Shown piece by piece: positions 50,503 through 59,773 of a DNA stretch of 64,000 bases (the first letter of the stretch is position 1; every line of letters begins with the position of its first letter). Made by a program: the position numbers and the translations under genes. The stretch is from assembly GCA_033763335.1 (NCBI GenBank), contig JANRKU010000080.1, positions 1-64,000 on the forward strand. Direction: 5' to 3'. Below the pieces are notes generated by a model. It made no database searches and had not been told where the DNA came from. It worked only from the letters and a program-made list of their open reading frames with translations. This stretch comes from GCA-2794515 sp033763335. Its GTDB lineage: Bacteria > Chloroflexota > Anaerolineae > Aggregatilineales > Phototrophicaceae.

Positions 50503-51331
50503 GTGTCTCCTCACGGTAGTAATCGCCATTGTCGGCGTAACAAATAATACTGCCAGAATCTATAAAGCCAGCCTCACGGCAAATGCGCCTATCGGCTTCG
50601 ACTTCGCCAGAGGTGAATACAATCCGCTTATTTCGTTGTGCGGCGATAGCAATCGCCTTATGTTGAATCAATTTGAGCGTCTCACTATCCCTAAATTGGT
50701 GCATCACAGCCAATGCACTAATATGCGCGGTTTCGGCATGAAAGGTAATCCGTGCAACACCAATTGGCAGTTGCTCTAAGTATAGAATAATATCCGATTG
50801 ATTGCCCAAGGCAATATCGCGCAATGCCCGACCAATATAGACAGGCTCAATGCCATGTGTCACCACATCATAATGGGCATTGCGCCAAACATACCACCAC
50901 ACCGCACTTTCTTGTGGGTTGTGTACCAGCTCAAAGCGTTTATCTTCTAATGAAGGGATGCGAGGCAAGGTCTCATCGGGGTCTATGGTATAGGTCATAA
51001 TCGAAATTTCCCGTTCTACCTTCAGTCCCAGTTCACGCAGGCTTTTGGCAAAAACAGGCAAATATAACCCTTCCACATAATAGATGCGCTTTTTACGCTT
51101 GAGCGCCTCTAGCCGTCTTAAGCCATTTTCGACATCTTGGGTGGGAATCCACGCCGTATTTTTGCGCGGGGTGATGTAATTCAAATCGGGCATGGTGTTG
51201 TCTGGATGATATAACACATCCACCAACCCCACTTTTTCGCTGATAGCGCCCAACGTGAGATGGGTATAATTCAGGTGTTCTTGCACCGCACGCAACACCA
51301 CCCGCGATTCTTTTACCTCATTATCGGTCAT
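50465..51331 (-). CDS. GNAT-family N-acetyltransferase
   Basis: A protein of 288 residues. The C-terminal half is a GNAT domain: L-P-I-G-V-A-R-I-T-F, then AHISALAVMHQFRDSETLKLIQHKAIAIA (acetyl-CoA loop and helix, with a loosened Q-F-R-D-S motif) and KRIVFTSGEVEADRRICREAGF. The N-terminal half may be a second, degenerate GNAT copy. AGGAAAG lies about 12 nt before this ATG; a TTG four codons upstream is less likely. The overlapping downstream gene suggests a shared task. Confidence 0.75.
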   Translation of the reverse strand: MTDNEVKESRVVLRAVQEHLNYTHLTLGAISEKVGLVDVLYHPDNTMPDLNYITPRKNTAWIPTQDVENGLRRLEALKRKKRIYYVEGLYLPVFAKSLRELGLKVEREISIMTYTIDPDETLPRIPSLEDKRFELVHNPQESAVWWYVWRNAHYDVVTHGIEPVYIGRALRDIALGNQSDIILYLEQLPIGVARITFHAETAHISALAVMHQFRDSETLKLIQHKAIAIAAQRNKRIVFTSGEVEADRRICREAGFIDSGSIICYADNGDYYREETHGDSMGQSAFLY

Positions 51332-51447
51332 AGCCCATGGCAACTTTCCTAAACAATCAAAAGTGTGTTAGGAATAATCATATCATATGCCATGATTCAC
51401 AGGATTATACCCCTGTTTGTGAAGCGATAGAGTTTGGTTTTAATTTG

Positions 51448-52050
51448 TTACAAAACAAACTGGAATAGCAAAATCGTCATCAAAGAGCCAATCACGACAC
51501 CGCCAATCACTTGGGCGGGTGTATGCCGATTCAATTTAATGCGTGCCACGCCCACAATAATAATGAGGGGTGCAATCAATAATCCGATTGTCCAACCAAA
51601 TAATGTGCCACAGGTAATGGTCGCGCCCGCGATACAAAAGGTATGAACGCTAATTTGCCATATCATGGTGATGCTCAACATCACTGCCAACTGCACAAAA
51701 CTGAATAGGGCAAAAGCAGGCATAACGCTACTGGTGGCAATCAGGCGCAATACGCCAAATGCCAACCCGCTCCCAATCATCGTCACCAAAAATGGCGCGA
51801 TGCGTTGCTCGCGGATTTCTAAATGCAAATCGGTAATCGCACCCCGTTTGACCTGTATGGCAATAAATACCAATGGAATCAGGCAAACCATCCCAATATA
51901 TGTGAATGCCCATAGAAATCCCTGCCCACTATTCGCCGCATCTCTAAACGCAATCGGAAAGGCTAAAATTGCCCAAACGACAGGGGGGCTAAAAATATCG
52001 GAGACGACACGCTCCCATGAAATATCATAATCAACTGTACCTATTCGCAT
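51448..52050 (-). CDS. PAP2-like membrane protein
   Basis: A protein of 200 residues with about five to six membrane helices. Near the end, SVHTFCIAGA and ARIKLNRHTPAQVIGG correspond to the P-S-G-H and S-R-x(5)-H-x(3)-D motifs of type-2 phosphatidate phosphatases. Ser is replaced by Val and Asp by Gln in part. A PAP2 fold is likely, but the activity is doubtful. GAGG lies 6 nt before this ATG; in-frame ATG and GTG codons upstream lack a site. Confidence 0.62.
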   Translation of the reverse strand: MRIGTVDYDISWERVVSDIFSPPVVWAILAFPIAFRDAANSGQGFLWAFTYIGMVCLIPLVFIAIQVKRGAITDLHLEIREQRIAPFLVTMIGSGLAFGVLRLIATSSVMPAFALFSFVQLAVMLSITMIWQISVHTFCIAGATITCGTLFGWTIGLLIAPLIIIVGVARIKLNRHTPAQVIGGVVIGSLMTILLFQFVL

Positions 52051-52181
52051 AACATCCTCTTGCATAACCACATAACTTTTTTCAACATGCCTCTAATATA
52101 GCACAACCTGTTTTAAGAGTGGGTAAAATGTTGTATACATTGGCAAATAATCATAAAAATATGGCAATCGGATTATATTGG

Positions 52182-52210
52182 TTGACAAATTTTTTAGTAC
52201 AGGCTAAAAT
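52182..52210 (+). promoter_or_regulatory. strong sigma-70-type promoter of the MCO-ZIP-YceI operon
   Basis: TTGACA, a 17-bp spacer, then TAAAAT. It is the best promoter match in the window. The predicted start lies about 35 bp before the multicopper-oxidase ATG. Confidence 0.75.
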
Positions 52211-52252
52211 AAAATATAATTACGTAAAAATATGATTTTCGGAGGGCAAAAA

Positions 52253-53419
52253 ATGGACAGGCGAATACATCGTTCCATATCTCGTCGACGTTTCCTTGGT
52301 GCAGGGGCGGGCGGGGTTGCAAGTATGCTTGGAGCGGGTTTATTAGGATTGCCTACTCAATCACATGATTCCATCTCACAACCACATCCTACTCCAACAA
52401 CACATGGAGAAGGGACAACAGCTCATAACAGTATGATGCGTCAAATGTTAGTAGGCGCGGTTGACCATATGCGTAATGGATTTGACCCTATGAAATTGCT
52501 CGTAGATTGGGATTATGGCACAATCACGGGTCAAACAGAGACGGGGCAATCTATCCGTGAATATACTATATCTGCTGGGGATATAGAAATTGAAATTGCG
52601 CCCGGAATTTTTTTTCCCGCATGGACATATAATGGACGTGTACCAGGACCCACTATTCGCTGTTCAGAAAATGACCATCTCCTCATCAATTTTGCCAATT
52701 TTGGCTCACATCCCCACACCATGCACTTTCATGGATTTCATCGCGCAGAAATGGATGGCGTAGATGGCGAATATCGTGGTGCAATTGCCCCTGGTGAACA
52801 ATTTACGTATGAATTTGATGCCGACCCATTTGGATGTCATCTTTATCATTGCCATGCTACCCCACTTAAGCGACACATCCATAAAGGGATGTATGGGGCA
52901 TTCATTGTCGACCCATTGGCAAGTCGCCCACCTGCCCGTGAATTGATGATGATTATGAATGCGTTTGATACTAATTTTGATGGTGGCAACGAAATTTATG
53001 CCGTCAATACGGTGGGGCATGAATTTATGCGTCGCCCAATTCCGCTTAAAGTCGGGGAGTTAGTACGTATTTATCTCATCAATATCGTCGAATTTGACCT
53101 TATCAACAGTTTTCATCTTCATGCACATTTTTTTGATTATTACGACACAGGAACTACCCTCCAACCAACATTACGCATGGTTGACACCATCATACAGGCA
53201 CAAGGGCAACGTGGTATTTTAGAATTTCGTCCACGTTATCCGGGTCGGTATATGTTCCACGCGCATATTAGTGAATTTGCCGAACTCGGTTGGATGGGCT
53301 TTTTTAATGTGGTTGCCGAAGCCGATTATGCTGCAGCATTGGCAGAAGTGGGATTAGACGTAGAATGGGATTTTAAGAGCATGAATGGCAACACCATCAG
53401 TCAATCGGGAGGGCGTTAA
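52253..53419 (+). CDS. two-domain multicopper oxidase, TAT-exported
   Basis: A protein of 388 residues. A twin-arginine signal (SISRRRFLGAGAGG, about 9-22) directs folded export. The copper ligands are HTMHFHG (about 154-160), HLYHCH (about 198-203) with H-I-H-K-G-M completing a type-1 site, HLHAHFF (about 288) and HAHISEF (about 335). The type-1 Cys lies in domain 1 and the second domain lacks it, as in two-domain oxidases related to nitrite reductase. A likely role is metal oxidation or copper tolerance in the envelope. GGAGGG lies 7 nt before the ATG. Confidence 0.88.
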   Translation: MDRRIHRSISRRRFLGAGAGGVASMLGAGLLGLPTQSHDSISQPHPTPTTHGEGTTAHNSMMRQMLVGAVDHMRNGFDPMKLLVDWDYGTITGQTETGQSIREYTISAGDIEIEIAPGIFFPAWTYNGRVPGPTIRCSENDHLLINFANFGSHPHTMHFHGFHRAEMDGVDGEYRGAIAPGEQFTYEFDADPFGCHLYHCHATPLKRHIHKGMYGAFIVDPLASRPPARELMMIMNAFDTNFDGGNEIYAVNTVGHEFMRRPIPLKVGELVRIYLINIVEFDLINSFHLHAHFFDYYDTGTTLQPTLRMVDTIIQAQGQRGILEFRPRYPGRYMFHAHISEFAELGWMGFFNVVAEADYAAALAEVGLDVEWDFKSMNGNTISQSGGR

Positions 53420-53420
53420 A

Positions 53421-54620
53421 ATGACAGACCAGACATCATTAACAACCGAACCAAAGCCTATTCCTGGGATAACATGGTTACTGGCATTAGTACCATTGCT
53501 TCTACTCGGTATTGTCATCACCTATCTGGTTGTCACAGAGGGCGGACTGACAGAGCTATCTGGACCACCGGTTGAACAACTGCTGATTGAGCGCATTGTA
53601 TTGCCAGAAGCAGGCATCATTGAAGTGCATGTGATTAATGATGGTCCGCAAGAAATGACCATTGCACAAGTACAAGTAGATGATGGGTATTTTATGTTTG
53701 AAGCAAGCCCTTCTACAGTCATTCCGCGTTTAGGTAGTGCCACATTTACCATTTATTACCCATGGGTAGAAGAAGAGGCACATCGGGTCGTATTGGTATC
53801 ATCGTTAGGCGCATTGTTTGAGGGTGAAATAGCTGTAGCAGTGCCAACCCCACAATTATCAGGGTCACTCTTCATACAATTTGGCTTAGTAGGCTTGTAT
53901 GTTGGGATTGTTCCGGTTGGATTAGGCATGTTGTGGTATCCTTTCATGCGTCGCCTGAGCAAACAGGCAATGAATTTTATTTTGTCATTAACCGTTGGGT
54001 TATTGGTATACCTTGCTATCGGCACATGGTTGGATGCCAACGAATTTGCCACCACAATTCCCGCTTTTTGGCAGGGTGTTCCAATGGTGCTGTTTGTGGC
54101 GCTCATCTCACTCGGTATCCTCTTAGCACTTGGCAACCTAAAAAAGAGTACAGAAATCAGCGCATTAGGGGTTGCATATCGAATCGCCTTGGGAATTGGG
54201 TTACATAATCTTGGCGAAGGATTAGCTATTGGTGCGGCATTTGCATCGGGCGAGGCGGCATTAGGCACATTCTTGATATTGGGATTTACCTTACATAATA
54301 TCACCGAAGGGATAGGCATTACCGCCCCAATTGTACACAATAGACCACCCTTCACTCATTTAATATTGCTTCTTATAGTGGCTGGTAGCCCTGCCATTTT
54401 AGGCGTTTGGATAGGGGGATTTGCCTTTAATGCGGTATTAGCAACTATTTTTCTGGCAATTGGGGTTGGTGCAATTTTACAAGTGGTTTGGGAAGTGGGA
54501 AAACTGGTGGCAAAAGAGACGCATAAGCTCAACCTACCCTTTGTCAATTGGGTTAATTTGAGTGGATTCGTGGCAGGATTGGCACTCATGTATTTCACCG
54601 CATTTATGGTTAAATTTTAG
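53421..54620 (+). CDS. ZIP-family metal transporter with an N-terminal extracytoplasmic domain
   Basis: A protein of 399 residues. One N-terminal helix (about 17-37) is followed by an outer beta-sandwich domain (about 45-145). An eight-helix ZIP core follows. The metal site is visible as HNLGEGLAIG (about 262-271) and HNITEG (about 292-297). ZIP transporters import Zn, Fe or Mn ions. GGGAGGG lies 7 nt before the ATG, which follows the oxidase stop after one base. The extra outer domain is unusual for bacterial ZIPs. The oxidase neighbour suggests a redox-active metal. Confidence 0.85.
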   Translation: MTDQTSLTTEPKPIPGITWLLALVPLLLLGIVITYLVVTEGGLTELSGPPVEQLLIERIVLPEAGIIEVHVINDGPQEMTIAQVQVDDGYFMFEASPSTVIPRLGSATFTIYYPWVEEEAHRVVLVSSLGALFEGEIAVAVPTPQLSGSLFIQFGLVGLYVGIVPVGLGMLWYPFMRRLSKQAMNFILSLTVGLLVYLAIGTWLDANEFATTIPAFWQGVPMVLFVALISLGILLALGNLKKSTEISALGVAYRIALGIGLHNLGEGLAIGAAFASGEAALGTFLILGFTLHNITEGIGITAPIVHNRPPFTHLILLLIVAGSPAILGVWIGGFAFNAVLATIFLAIGVGAILQVVWEVGKLVAKETHKLNLPFVNWVNLSGFVAGLALMYFTAFMVKF

Positions 54621-54641
54621 GTCGTTAGAGAAGAGATAACA

Positions 54642-55394
54642 ATGGAACACGTTAACACATTACAAACGGAGTCACCATCAGCCCAACGGGTGCATAGCAA
54701 TAAGGCAATACGTATTCTCGGCATCGTTATCATGGGATTTTTGACGTTGGTGACAATTGGAGTGGCTTATATTTGGTTTTCGGGTGGTGATGGAACTCCT
54801 AGTACATCCATTAGTGCGCCATCATTAGTCCTCTTACCCAACGATACACGAACATTATTTACTATTGTCCCAGATGAATCACAAGTACGCTTTATGATTG
54901 ATGAAATACTGCTCAATGTACCCAAAACTGTGATTGGCACCACCAATGAGGTAGCAGGTGAATTGCTTGTAGATTTTAATTCACCCGCCAATTCTCAACT
55001 TGGCACAATTCGGGTCAATGTAAGGACATTGCAAACCGATAATGAGTTTCGCAATCGTGACTTACGTGGGCAAATTTTACAATCAGATCGAGCAGAATTT
55101 GAATTTGCAATTTTTACCCCTATCACTTTGCTCCAATTGCCAAAAAGTATCACATTTGGCGAGCCATTTGATTTTCAAATACAAGGCAATTTGACGTTAC
55201 ATGGGGTTACACGAGAAATTATCTTTGATGCGACACTTACACCCATAAGCCAAACACAGATTACAGGAAGCGCATGGACAACAGTCAACTATCAAGATTT
55301 TAATATTACGATTCCGCAAGTACCGGGGGTCGCCAATGTATCCGATAATGTACGCCTAGAAATTGACTTCATCGCATTACCAAAAGAAGAATAA
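54642..55394 (+). CDS. membrane-anchored YceI-family protein
   Basis: A protein of 250 residues. A membrane helix (about 26-46) anchors an outer YceI barrel (about 68-247). The landmarks are FTIVPDESQVRFMIDE, FRNRDLRGQILQSDRAEFEF and GNLTLHGVTREIIFD. YceI proteins bind lipidic ligands in the barrel. It is the third gene of the operon with the oxidase and the ZIP transporter. AGAGAAGAG precedes the ATG. A soluble YceI lacking the anchor lies at 38079-38621. Confidence 0.85.
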   Translation: MEHVNTLQTESPSAQRVHSNKAIRILGIVIMGFLTLVTIGVAYIWFSGGDGTPSTSISAPSLVLLPNDTRTLFTIVPDESQVRFMIDEILLNVPKTVIGTTNEVAGELLVDFNSPANSQLGTIRVNVRTLQTDNEFRNRDLRGQILQSDRAEFEFAIFTPITLLQLPKSITFGEPFDFQIQGNLTLHGVTREIIFDATLTPISQTQITGSAWTTVNYQDFNITIPQVPGVANVSDNVRLEIDFIALPKEE

Positions 55395-55513
55395 TCATAA
55401 AGCATGGGGATATTATGTAATGTCTCCATGCTTCCCCCACAATATACATGATTTCTAATATCATTCTAACACTTATTATGCAATAATGCGGTTAAGTGCA
55501 TAATATGGAATGA

Positions 55514-55542
55514 TTGAAAAAAGCGCACATCTATGCTAAACT
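55514..55542 (+). promoter_or_regulatory. promoter of the kinase/STAND gene
   Basis: TTGAAA, a 17-bp spacer, then TAAACT. The predicted start (about 55549) lies just before the direct repeats at 55555-55571. Confidence 0.6.
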
Positions 55543-55554
55543 TACACAAAAGGG

Positions 55555-55571
55555 TCACAAGAATTCACAAG
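55555..55571 (+). promoter_or_regulatory. 10-bp-spaced TCACAAG direct repeats before the kinase/STAND gene
   Basis: Two exact TCACAAG copies (55555-55561 and 55565-55571). ACACAAAAG just upstream may be a third, weaker copy. The same arrangement precedes the BTAD/STAND gene, including the longer match GA-x-TTCACAAGGC. Here the ribosome-binding site (AGGAG, about 55590) is separate, so the repeats are not needed for it. Confidence 0.5.
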
Positions 55572-55601
55572 GCTTCATTAGGTCGCCAAAGGAGAAATGC
55601 C

Positions 55602-58600
55602 ATGCACATTGGCGGGCATTACGAGCTATTAGAAACAATTGGTGTGGGTGGTATGGGGACGGTTTTTCGGGCAAAAGACACCCAAACAGGGATGATGGTC
55701 GCCATTAAACACCTTAAACCAGAAGCGGTTGCTCATGATGCCAGTTTGGTACAACGCTTTAGCCGAGAAGCAGAAGCCTTGCGCCAGCTTGACCATCCCA
55801 ACATCGTGAAGGTACTCGATACTATTCAAGAAAAAAATGAACATTATCTGGTCATGGAATTGGTCAATGGTGGCTCATTGGGGATGAAAATCCGCGAAAA
55901 TGTTAAATTTAGCATTGAGCAAATCCTCAGACTCACACTGGAGTTATCCGATGCGCTCAGTCGCGCCCATCACCTTCGCATTATTCACCGCGATATTAAA
56001 CCTGCCAATGTGCTATTGGCAGATGATGGCACACCGCGCCTAACCGATTTTGGGGTGGCACGGTTGGATAGTGAAGAGCGCATGACACAAAGCGGTGTGA
56101 CAATTGGCACACTCGATTATATTGCCCCAGAGGTGCTTAATGGGGTTGTTGATGACCCACGCTCCGATATTTGGTCATTTGGGGTGATGTTATTTGAATT
56201 GCTCACAGGGCAACGCCCATTTGTTGGAAAAAATGTGAGCCAAGTGGTCAAAGCCATTTTATTAGACCCCGTACCCGATTTAGAATTGATGCGTCCAGAG
56301 ACACCCATCGCCCTGATAGACCTGCTTGGGCGCATGTTGCAAAAAGACCCCTCCCAACGCATCAGCAGTATTCGACTGGTCGGCGCAGAATTAGAGGCGA
56401 TTTTGGCGGAATTGCTCGGCGGTGCGCCTGTTATTCCGCGCATTATCACCGAAACACCCCGCCCTATCAGCATTAAACATAATCTCCCCGCCGAAACCAC
56501 TGCCTTTGTGGGCAGAGAAGCCGAATTAGGCGAATTACGCCGATTGGTGCTATCACCAAAAATTCGCTTAATATCGGTGATTGCACAAGGGGGCATGGGC
56601 AAAACACGCCTCGCCTTACAACTCGGTAACGAATTTGCGGGGTTGGTGGATGTCAGTGAATTTAATACTGAACAACGCACCCAATGGCGACACGGGGTTT
56701 ATTTTGTGGCGCTCGCCCCTCTCAATAGCCCAGATGACATCGTGCAAGCCATAGCCGATGCACTTGGTTATGTATTCAAAGAAGGGCAAGATAACACAGC
56801 TCAATTGCTCCATTATATGAGTGATAAACAACTCTTGTTGATACTCGACAATTTTGAGCATTTGCTCAATGGCGCTGGTTTGGTGGATGACATCCTCACC
56901 AATGCGCCACACATCAAAATTGTCGCTACCTCGCGTGTACGTCTCAATTTGACCAGCGAAAATTTATTCACGCTAGAAGGGATGGATTTCCCCGAATGGG
57001 AAACCCCAGAAGATGCCCAAAATTATAGTGCGGTCAAATTGTTTATGCAGAGTGCAAAACGCGCCCGCCCCGATTTTGAATTGCGTCCAGAGTATTTGGG
57101 TTATGTGGCGCGGATATGCCGTATGGTGCAGGGGCTACCCCTCGCCATTTTGTTGGCGGCGGCATGGGTCGAAATGCTCACTCCCAAAGAGATTTCAGAA
57201 GAAATTAGCACCAGCCTCGACTTTTTAGAGAGCGAAATGCGCGACTTGCCAGAGCGCCATAAGAGTATCCGCGCCGTTTTTGATTATTCGTGGAATTTGT
57301 TGGATGAAGCCGAGCGACTCGCATTTATGAATTTATCGGTGTTCATTGGTGGATTCACCCGTGATGCCGCACAAAAGGCAGTAGGGGCATCCTTGCGCGT
57401 ATTGACGAGTCTGGTCAATGCCTCACTCATTCATCGTCATCCCAATAGCGGGCGCTACGATGTTCACGAATTATTGCGCCAATATGCCGAAGAACGCCTC
57501 AAAAATAGTGGGCGCTACGACCAAGTGTATGCCAATTATGCCCGTTATTACCTGCAATTTATGGCAGAACGCGAAGCCGATTTACAAGGCAAACGGCAAT
57601 TGGGCGCGTTGGATGAAATTGAAGCCGATTTTAAGAATTTCCGTCAGGTATGGCGTTGGGCGGTGATGATGGGGCGTATTGACCTCATTACGCCTGCTAT
57701 CGAATCATTTCACCTCTTCGGACTGATGCGCTCCTATCAAGAAATGGGCAAAAAACTATTCACCAGCGCCCGTGAGTGTTTCACACAAGATACCCATCCT
57801 GCTTTATGGGCAAAATTAACAGTGCGGTTTCCGATGGTGGATGAAACCATCAACGACACTTATCAGACCTGTTTAACGATTGCCCGTGACCATCATGACC
57901 GCCTCGAAGAAGCCTATTGTTTGCGGATGTTGGGCGTATCACTGGCACATCATGACGAAAATGTGGCGGATGGGATGCCCATCTTAGAGCAATCACTCGC
58001 CCTATATGAGCAATTAGGGGCAGATTTTTATGTCGCGCAAGTGATGGATGATATGGCGTATGCCTATACAATAGTGGATGATGGTATCAATCATCTCAAA
58101 TATGGCGAAGCCAGCCTCGCTTTGCGCCGTAAAATTGGGGATGTTGTCCGTACAGCCGATGTCATCATGAATTTGGCGAGTTCCCACGTTCTAACTGGCA
58201 ATTTTAGAGATGTTATCACTTATTATAACGAAGCCGAACAAATTTATCGTGCGACCCACAATCGGGGTGGGCTTTCGCGCTCATATGGCTTGCAAGCATA
58301 CGCTCATTATCAATTGGGCGATAAAGATATTGCCTATCAAAAAGCTCAACAGGGATATGATATTGCCGTTGAGGTTCATGATATTGAAGGTCATATTTTT
58401 ACGGCAAATATGCTCAGTATATGGCATATTGCCTATGATGATTTACAAAAAGGGAAAACCTATCATGAGGAAGTGAAAGCGCGTATATCGCGCATAAATT
58501 TTCCACTTATCCCCAATGAATTTGTCGAGGCGATGATTGCCTATCGGGAAAAACGCTATGATGTGTGCTTTGAATTTATCCGTATGCGCCTACGGATGGT

Positions 58601-58892
58601 CAAAGAACAAAATCGCCCCAATGCAGGGTTAGTGGCGGCGATGCTTTATTTGGTCATCCAAACAGAAAAAGGGCTGGCTGTACATGGAGATTTGGAACGC
58701 ATGAGTGGAGCAGAAAAATTCATCAAAAATGCCTACGATGGGTCATGGATAGACCATTGGGGACCCTACCGCACTACACTTGATACCCTCAAAGCCAAAT
58801 GGGGAGAAGATACCTTCAACACGATTTGGGCGCGGGGAGATTTTAATACGATATTGCCCACATTGTTGGACTGGGCAGATGAATTATTATAA
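55602..58892 (+). CDS. Ser/Thr protein kinase fused to NB-ARC and TPR (STAND)
   Basis: A protein of 1096 residues. The kinase domain (about 7-265) has GVGGMGTVF, the ATP-site Lys in VAIKHLK, HRDIKPANVLL (about 129-139), DFGVAR (about 149-154) and APEVL. An NB-ARC ATPase follows with Walker A AQGGMGKTR (about 328) and LLILDNFEHLL. The C-terminal third is TPR repeats. The kinase looks active. STAND architecture implies ligand-triggered assembly that would gather the kinases. GGAG lies 7 nt before the ATG. Its NB-ARC/TPR part is paralogous to that of the BTAD regulator at 32943. Confidence 0.9.
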   Translation: MHIGGHYELLETIGVGGMGTVFRAKDTQTGMMVAIKHLKPEAVAHDASLVQRFSREAEALRQLDHPNIVKVLDTIQEKNEHYLVMELVNGGSLGMKIRENVKFSIEQILRLTLELSDALSRAHHLRIIHRDIKPANVLLADDGTPRLTDFGVARLDSEERMTQSGVTIGTLDYIAPEVLNGVVDDPRSDIWSFGVMLFELLTGQRPFVGKNVSQVVKAILLDPVPDLELMRPETPIALIDLLGRMLQKDPSQRISSIRLVGAELEAILAELLGGAPVIPRIITETPRPISIKHNLPAETTAFVGREAELGELRRLVLSPKIRLISVIAQGGMGKTRLALQLGNEFAGLVDVSEFNTEQRTQWRHGVYFVALAPLNSPDDIVQAIADALGYVFKEGQDNTAQLLHYMSDKQLLLILDNFEHLLNGAGLVDDILTNAPHIKIVATSRVRLNLTSENLFTLEGMDFPEWETPEDAQNYSAVKLFMQSAKRARPDFELRPEYLGYVARICRMVQGLPLAILLAAAWVEMLTPKEISEEISTSLDFLESEMRDLPERHKSIRAVFDYSWNLLDEAERLAFMNLSVFIGGFTRDAAQKAVGASLRVLTSLVNASLIHRHPNSGRYDVHELLRQYAEERLKNSGRYDQVYANYARYYLQFMAEREADLQGKRQLGALDEIEADFKNFRQVWRWAVMMGRIDLITPAIESFHLFGLMRSYQEMGKKLFTSARECFTQDTHPALWAKLTVRFPMVDETINDTYQTCLTIARDHHDRLEEAYCLRMLGVSLAHHDENVADGMPILEQSLALYEQLGADFYVAQVMDDMAYAYTIVDDGINHLKYGEASLALRRKIGDVVRTADVIMNLASSHVLTGNFRDVITYYNEAEQIYRATHNRGGLSRSYGLQAYAHYQLGDKDIAYQKAQQGYDIAVEVHDIEGHIFTANMLSIWHIAYDDLQKGKTYHEEVKARISRINFPLIPNEFVEAMIAYREKRYDVCFEFIRMRLRMVKEQNRPNAGLVAAMLYLVIQTEKGLAVHGDLERMSGAEKFIKNAYDGSWIDHWGPYRTTLDTLKAKWGEDTFNTIWARGDFNTILPTLLDWADELL

Positions 58893-58922
58893 AAAAGGGC
58901 AGGTTATTTGTTAGCCTGCCCC
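58891..58922 (-). terminator. intrinsic terminator between convergent genes
   Basis: GGGCAGG-...-CCTGCCC hairpin with a run of six T when read on the - strand. It ends the proline-rich protein gene and may also stop the kinase transcript. Confidence 0.85.
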
Positions 58923-58930
58923 CAAAACGA

Positions 58931-59551
58931 TTATGATTGACCAAATGTCATTTTGACATCTTTACTGGTCAAGAACAAGAAAACAATCAGCAAGGATAAA
59001 AGCGCAAATAGCAAATTTAGGATTGAAGCGGCACCACTAATTAGCCCCAACACTTGTAAGGCAAAATAAAATCCATTCATAACGATGGTGAGCATATATG
59101 CCCATTTTGCCTTCATAAAAATGCCGACTGCCGCCGTGAGCAACGCGATACCTGCGATAATCCCCAAAATGCCGTATATATTGGCAATTCCTGTTGCATC
59201 AGCAATAACCCGTGTGTCTGAACTGGTTGCGCCTAATTGAGTGACAGCACTATTGAGTCCTCCCAATAAACTCCCACCCAATAGTGAGATAATGCCCGCA
59301 CAACTACTCAGTAAAAACAGAATAATCATATAAACTGCGGCAAGTACCGCTATGGTTGTATTGCGTTGGGGAGGTGGTGGCGGTGGATAACCATAACCCC
59401 CACCTTGTGGTGGTTGTTGCGGATAACCGCCTTGTGGGGGATAGCCTCCACCTTGTGGTGGTTGTTGCGGATAACCGCCTTGTGGTGGTTGTTGCGGATA
59501 ACCGCCCTGTGGTGGCTGTTGCGGATAACCGCCTTGTGGTGGTTGAGACAT
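58931..59551 (-). CDS. proline/glutamine-rich repeat membrane protein
   Basis: A protein of 206 residues. Residues 1-60 are about six tandem nonapeptides of the type P-Q-G-G-Y-P-Q-Q-P, coded by near-identical 27-bp DNA repeats. Four membrane helices follow (about 68-95, 125-150, 155-175 and 180-200). Such low-complexity GYPQQP heads precede membrane domains in several bacterial families; they form flexible, interaction-prone tails. GAGGAG lies 8 nt before the ATG. The function is unknown. Confidence 0.72.
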   Translation of the reverse strand: MSQPPQGGYPQQPPQGGYPQQPPQGGYPQQPPQGGGYPPQGGYPQQPPQGGGYGYPPPPPPQRNTTIAVLAAVYMIILFLLSSCAGIISLLGGSLLGGLNSAVTQLGATSSDTRVIADATGIANIYGILGIIAGIALLTAAVGIFMKAKWAYMLTIVMNGFYFALQVLGLISGAASILNLLFALLSLLIVFLFLTSKDVKMTFGQS

Positions 59552-59773
59552 AATATTTGACTCCTCTGTTATGTTAATGCACACGATGTATATAAAAATG
59601 TCAACCACTATAGAGAATAACATATCAACAAATAATTGCAAATTTTATATTTATAGTACACTAAAACACCCATAATAGAACATTGCTTTAAGACATAAAT
59701 ATGATTGTTTTTTCATAAAAATTAAATTATCATTAAAAATAAGCAACCAAATAAGTTCATGTGAGGGAATATC

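Noticed and set aside
53756..54355. Open frame of 199 codons antisense to the ZIP transporter gene
   Set aside because: A shadow of the strongly coding + strand; the predicted protein shows no family features.
59384..59551. Regular DNA repeat that might suggest a CRISPR array
   Set aside because: The units are contiguous 27-bp coding repeats without spacers and lie inside a clear gene.
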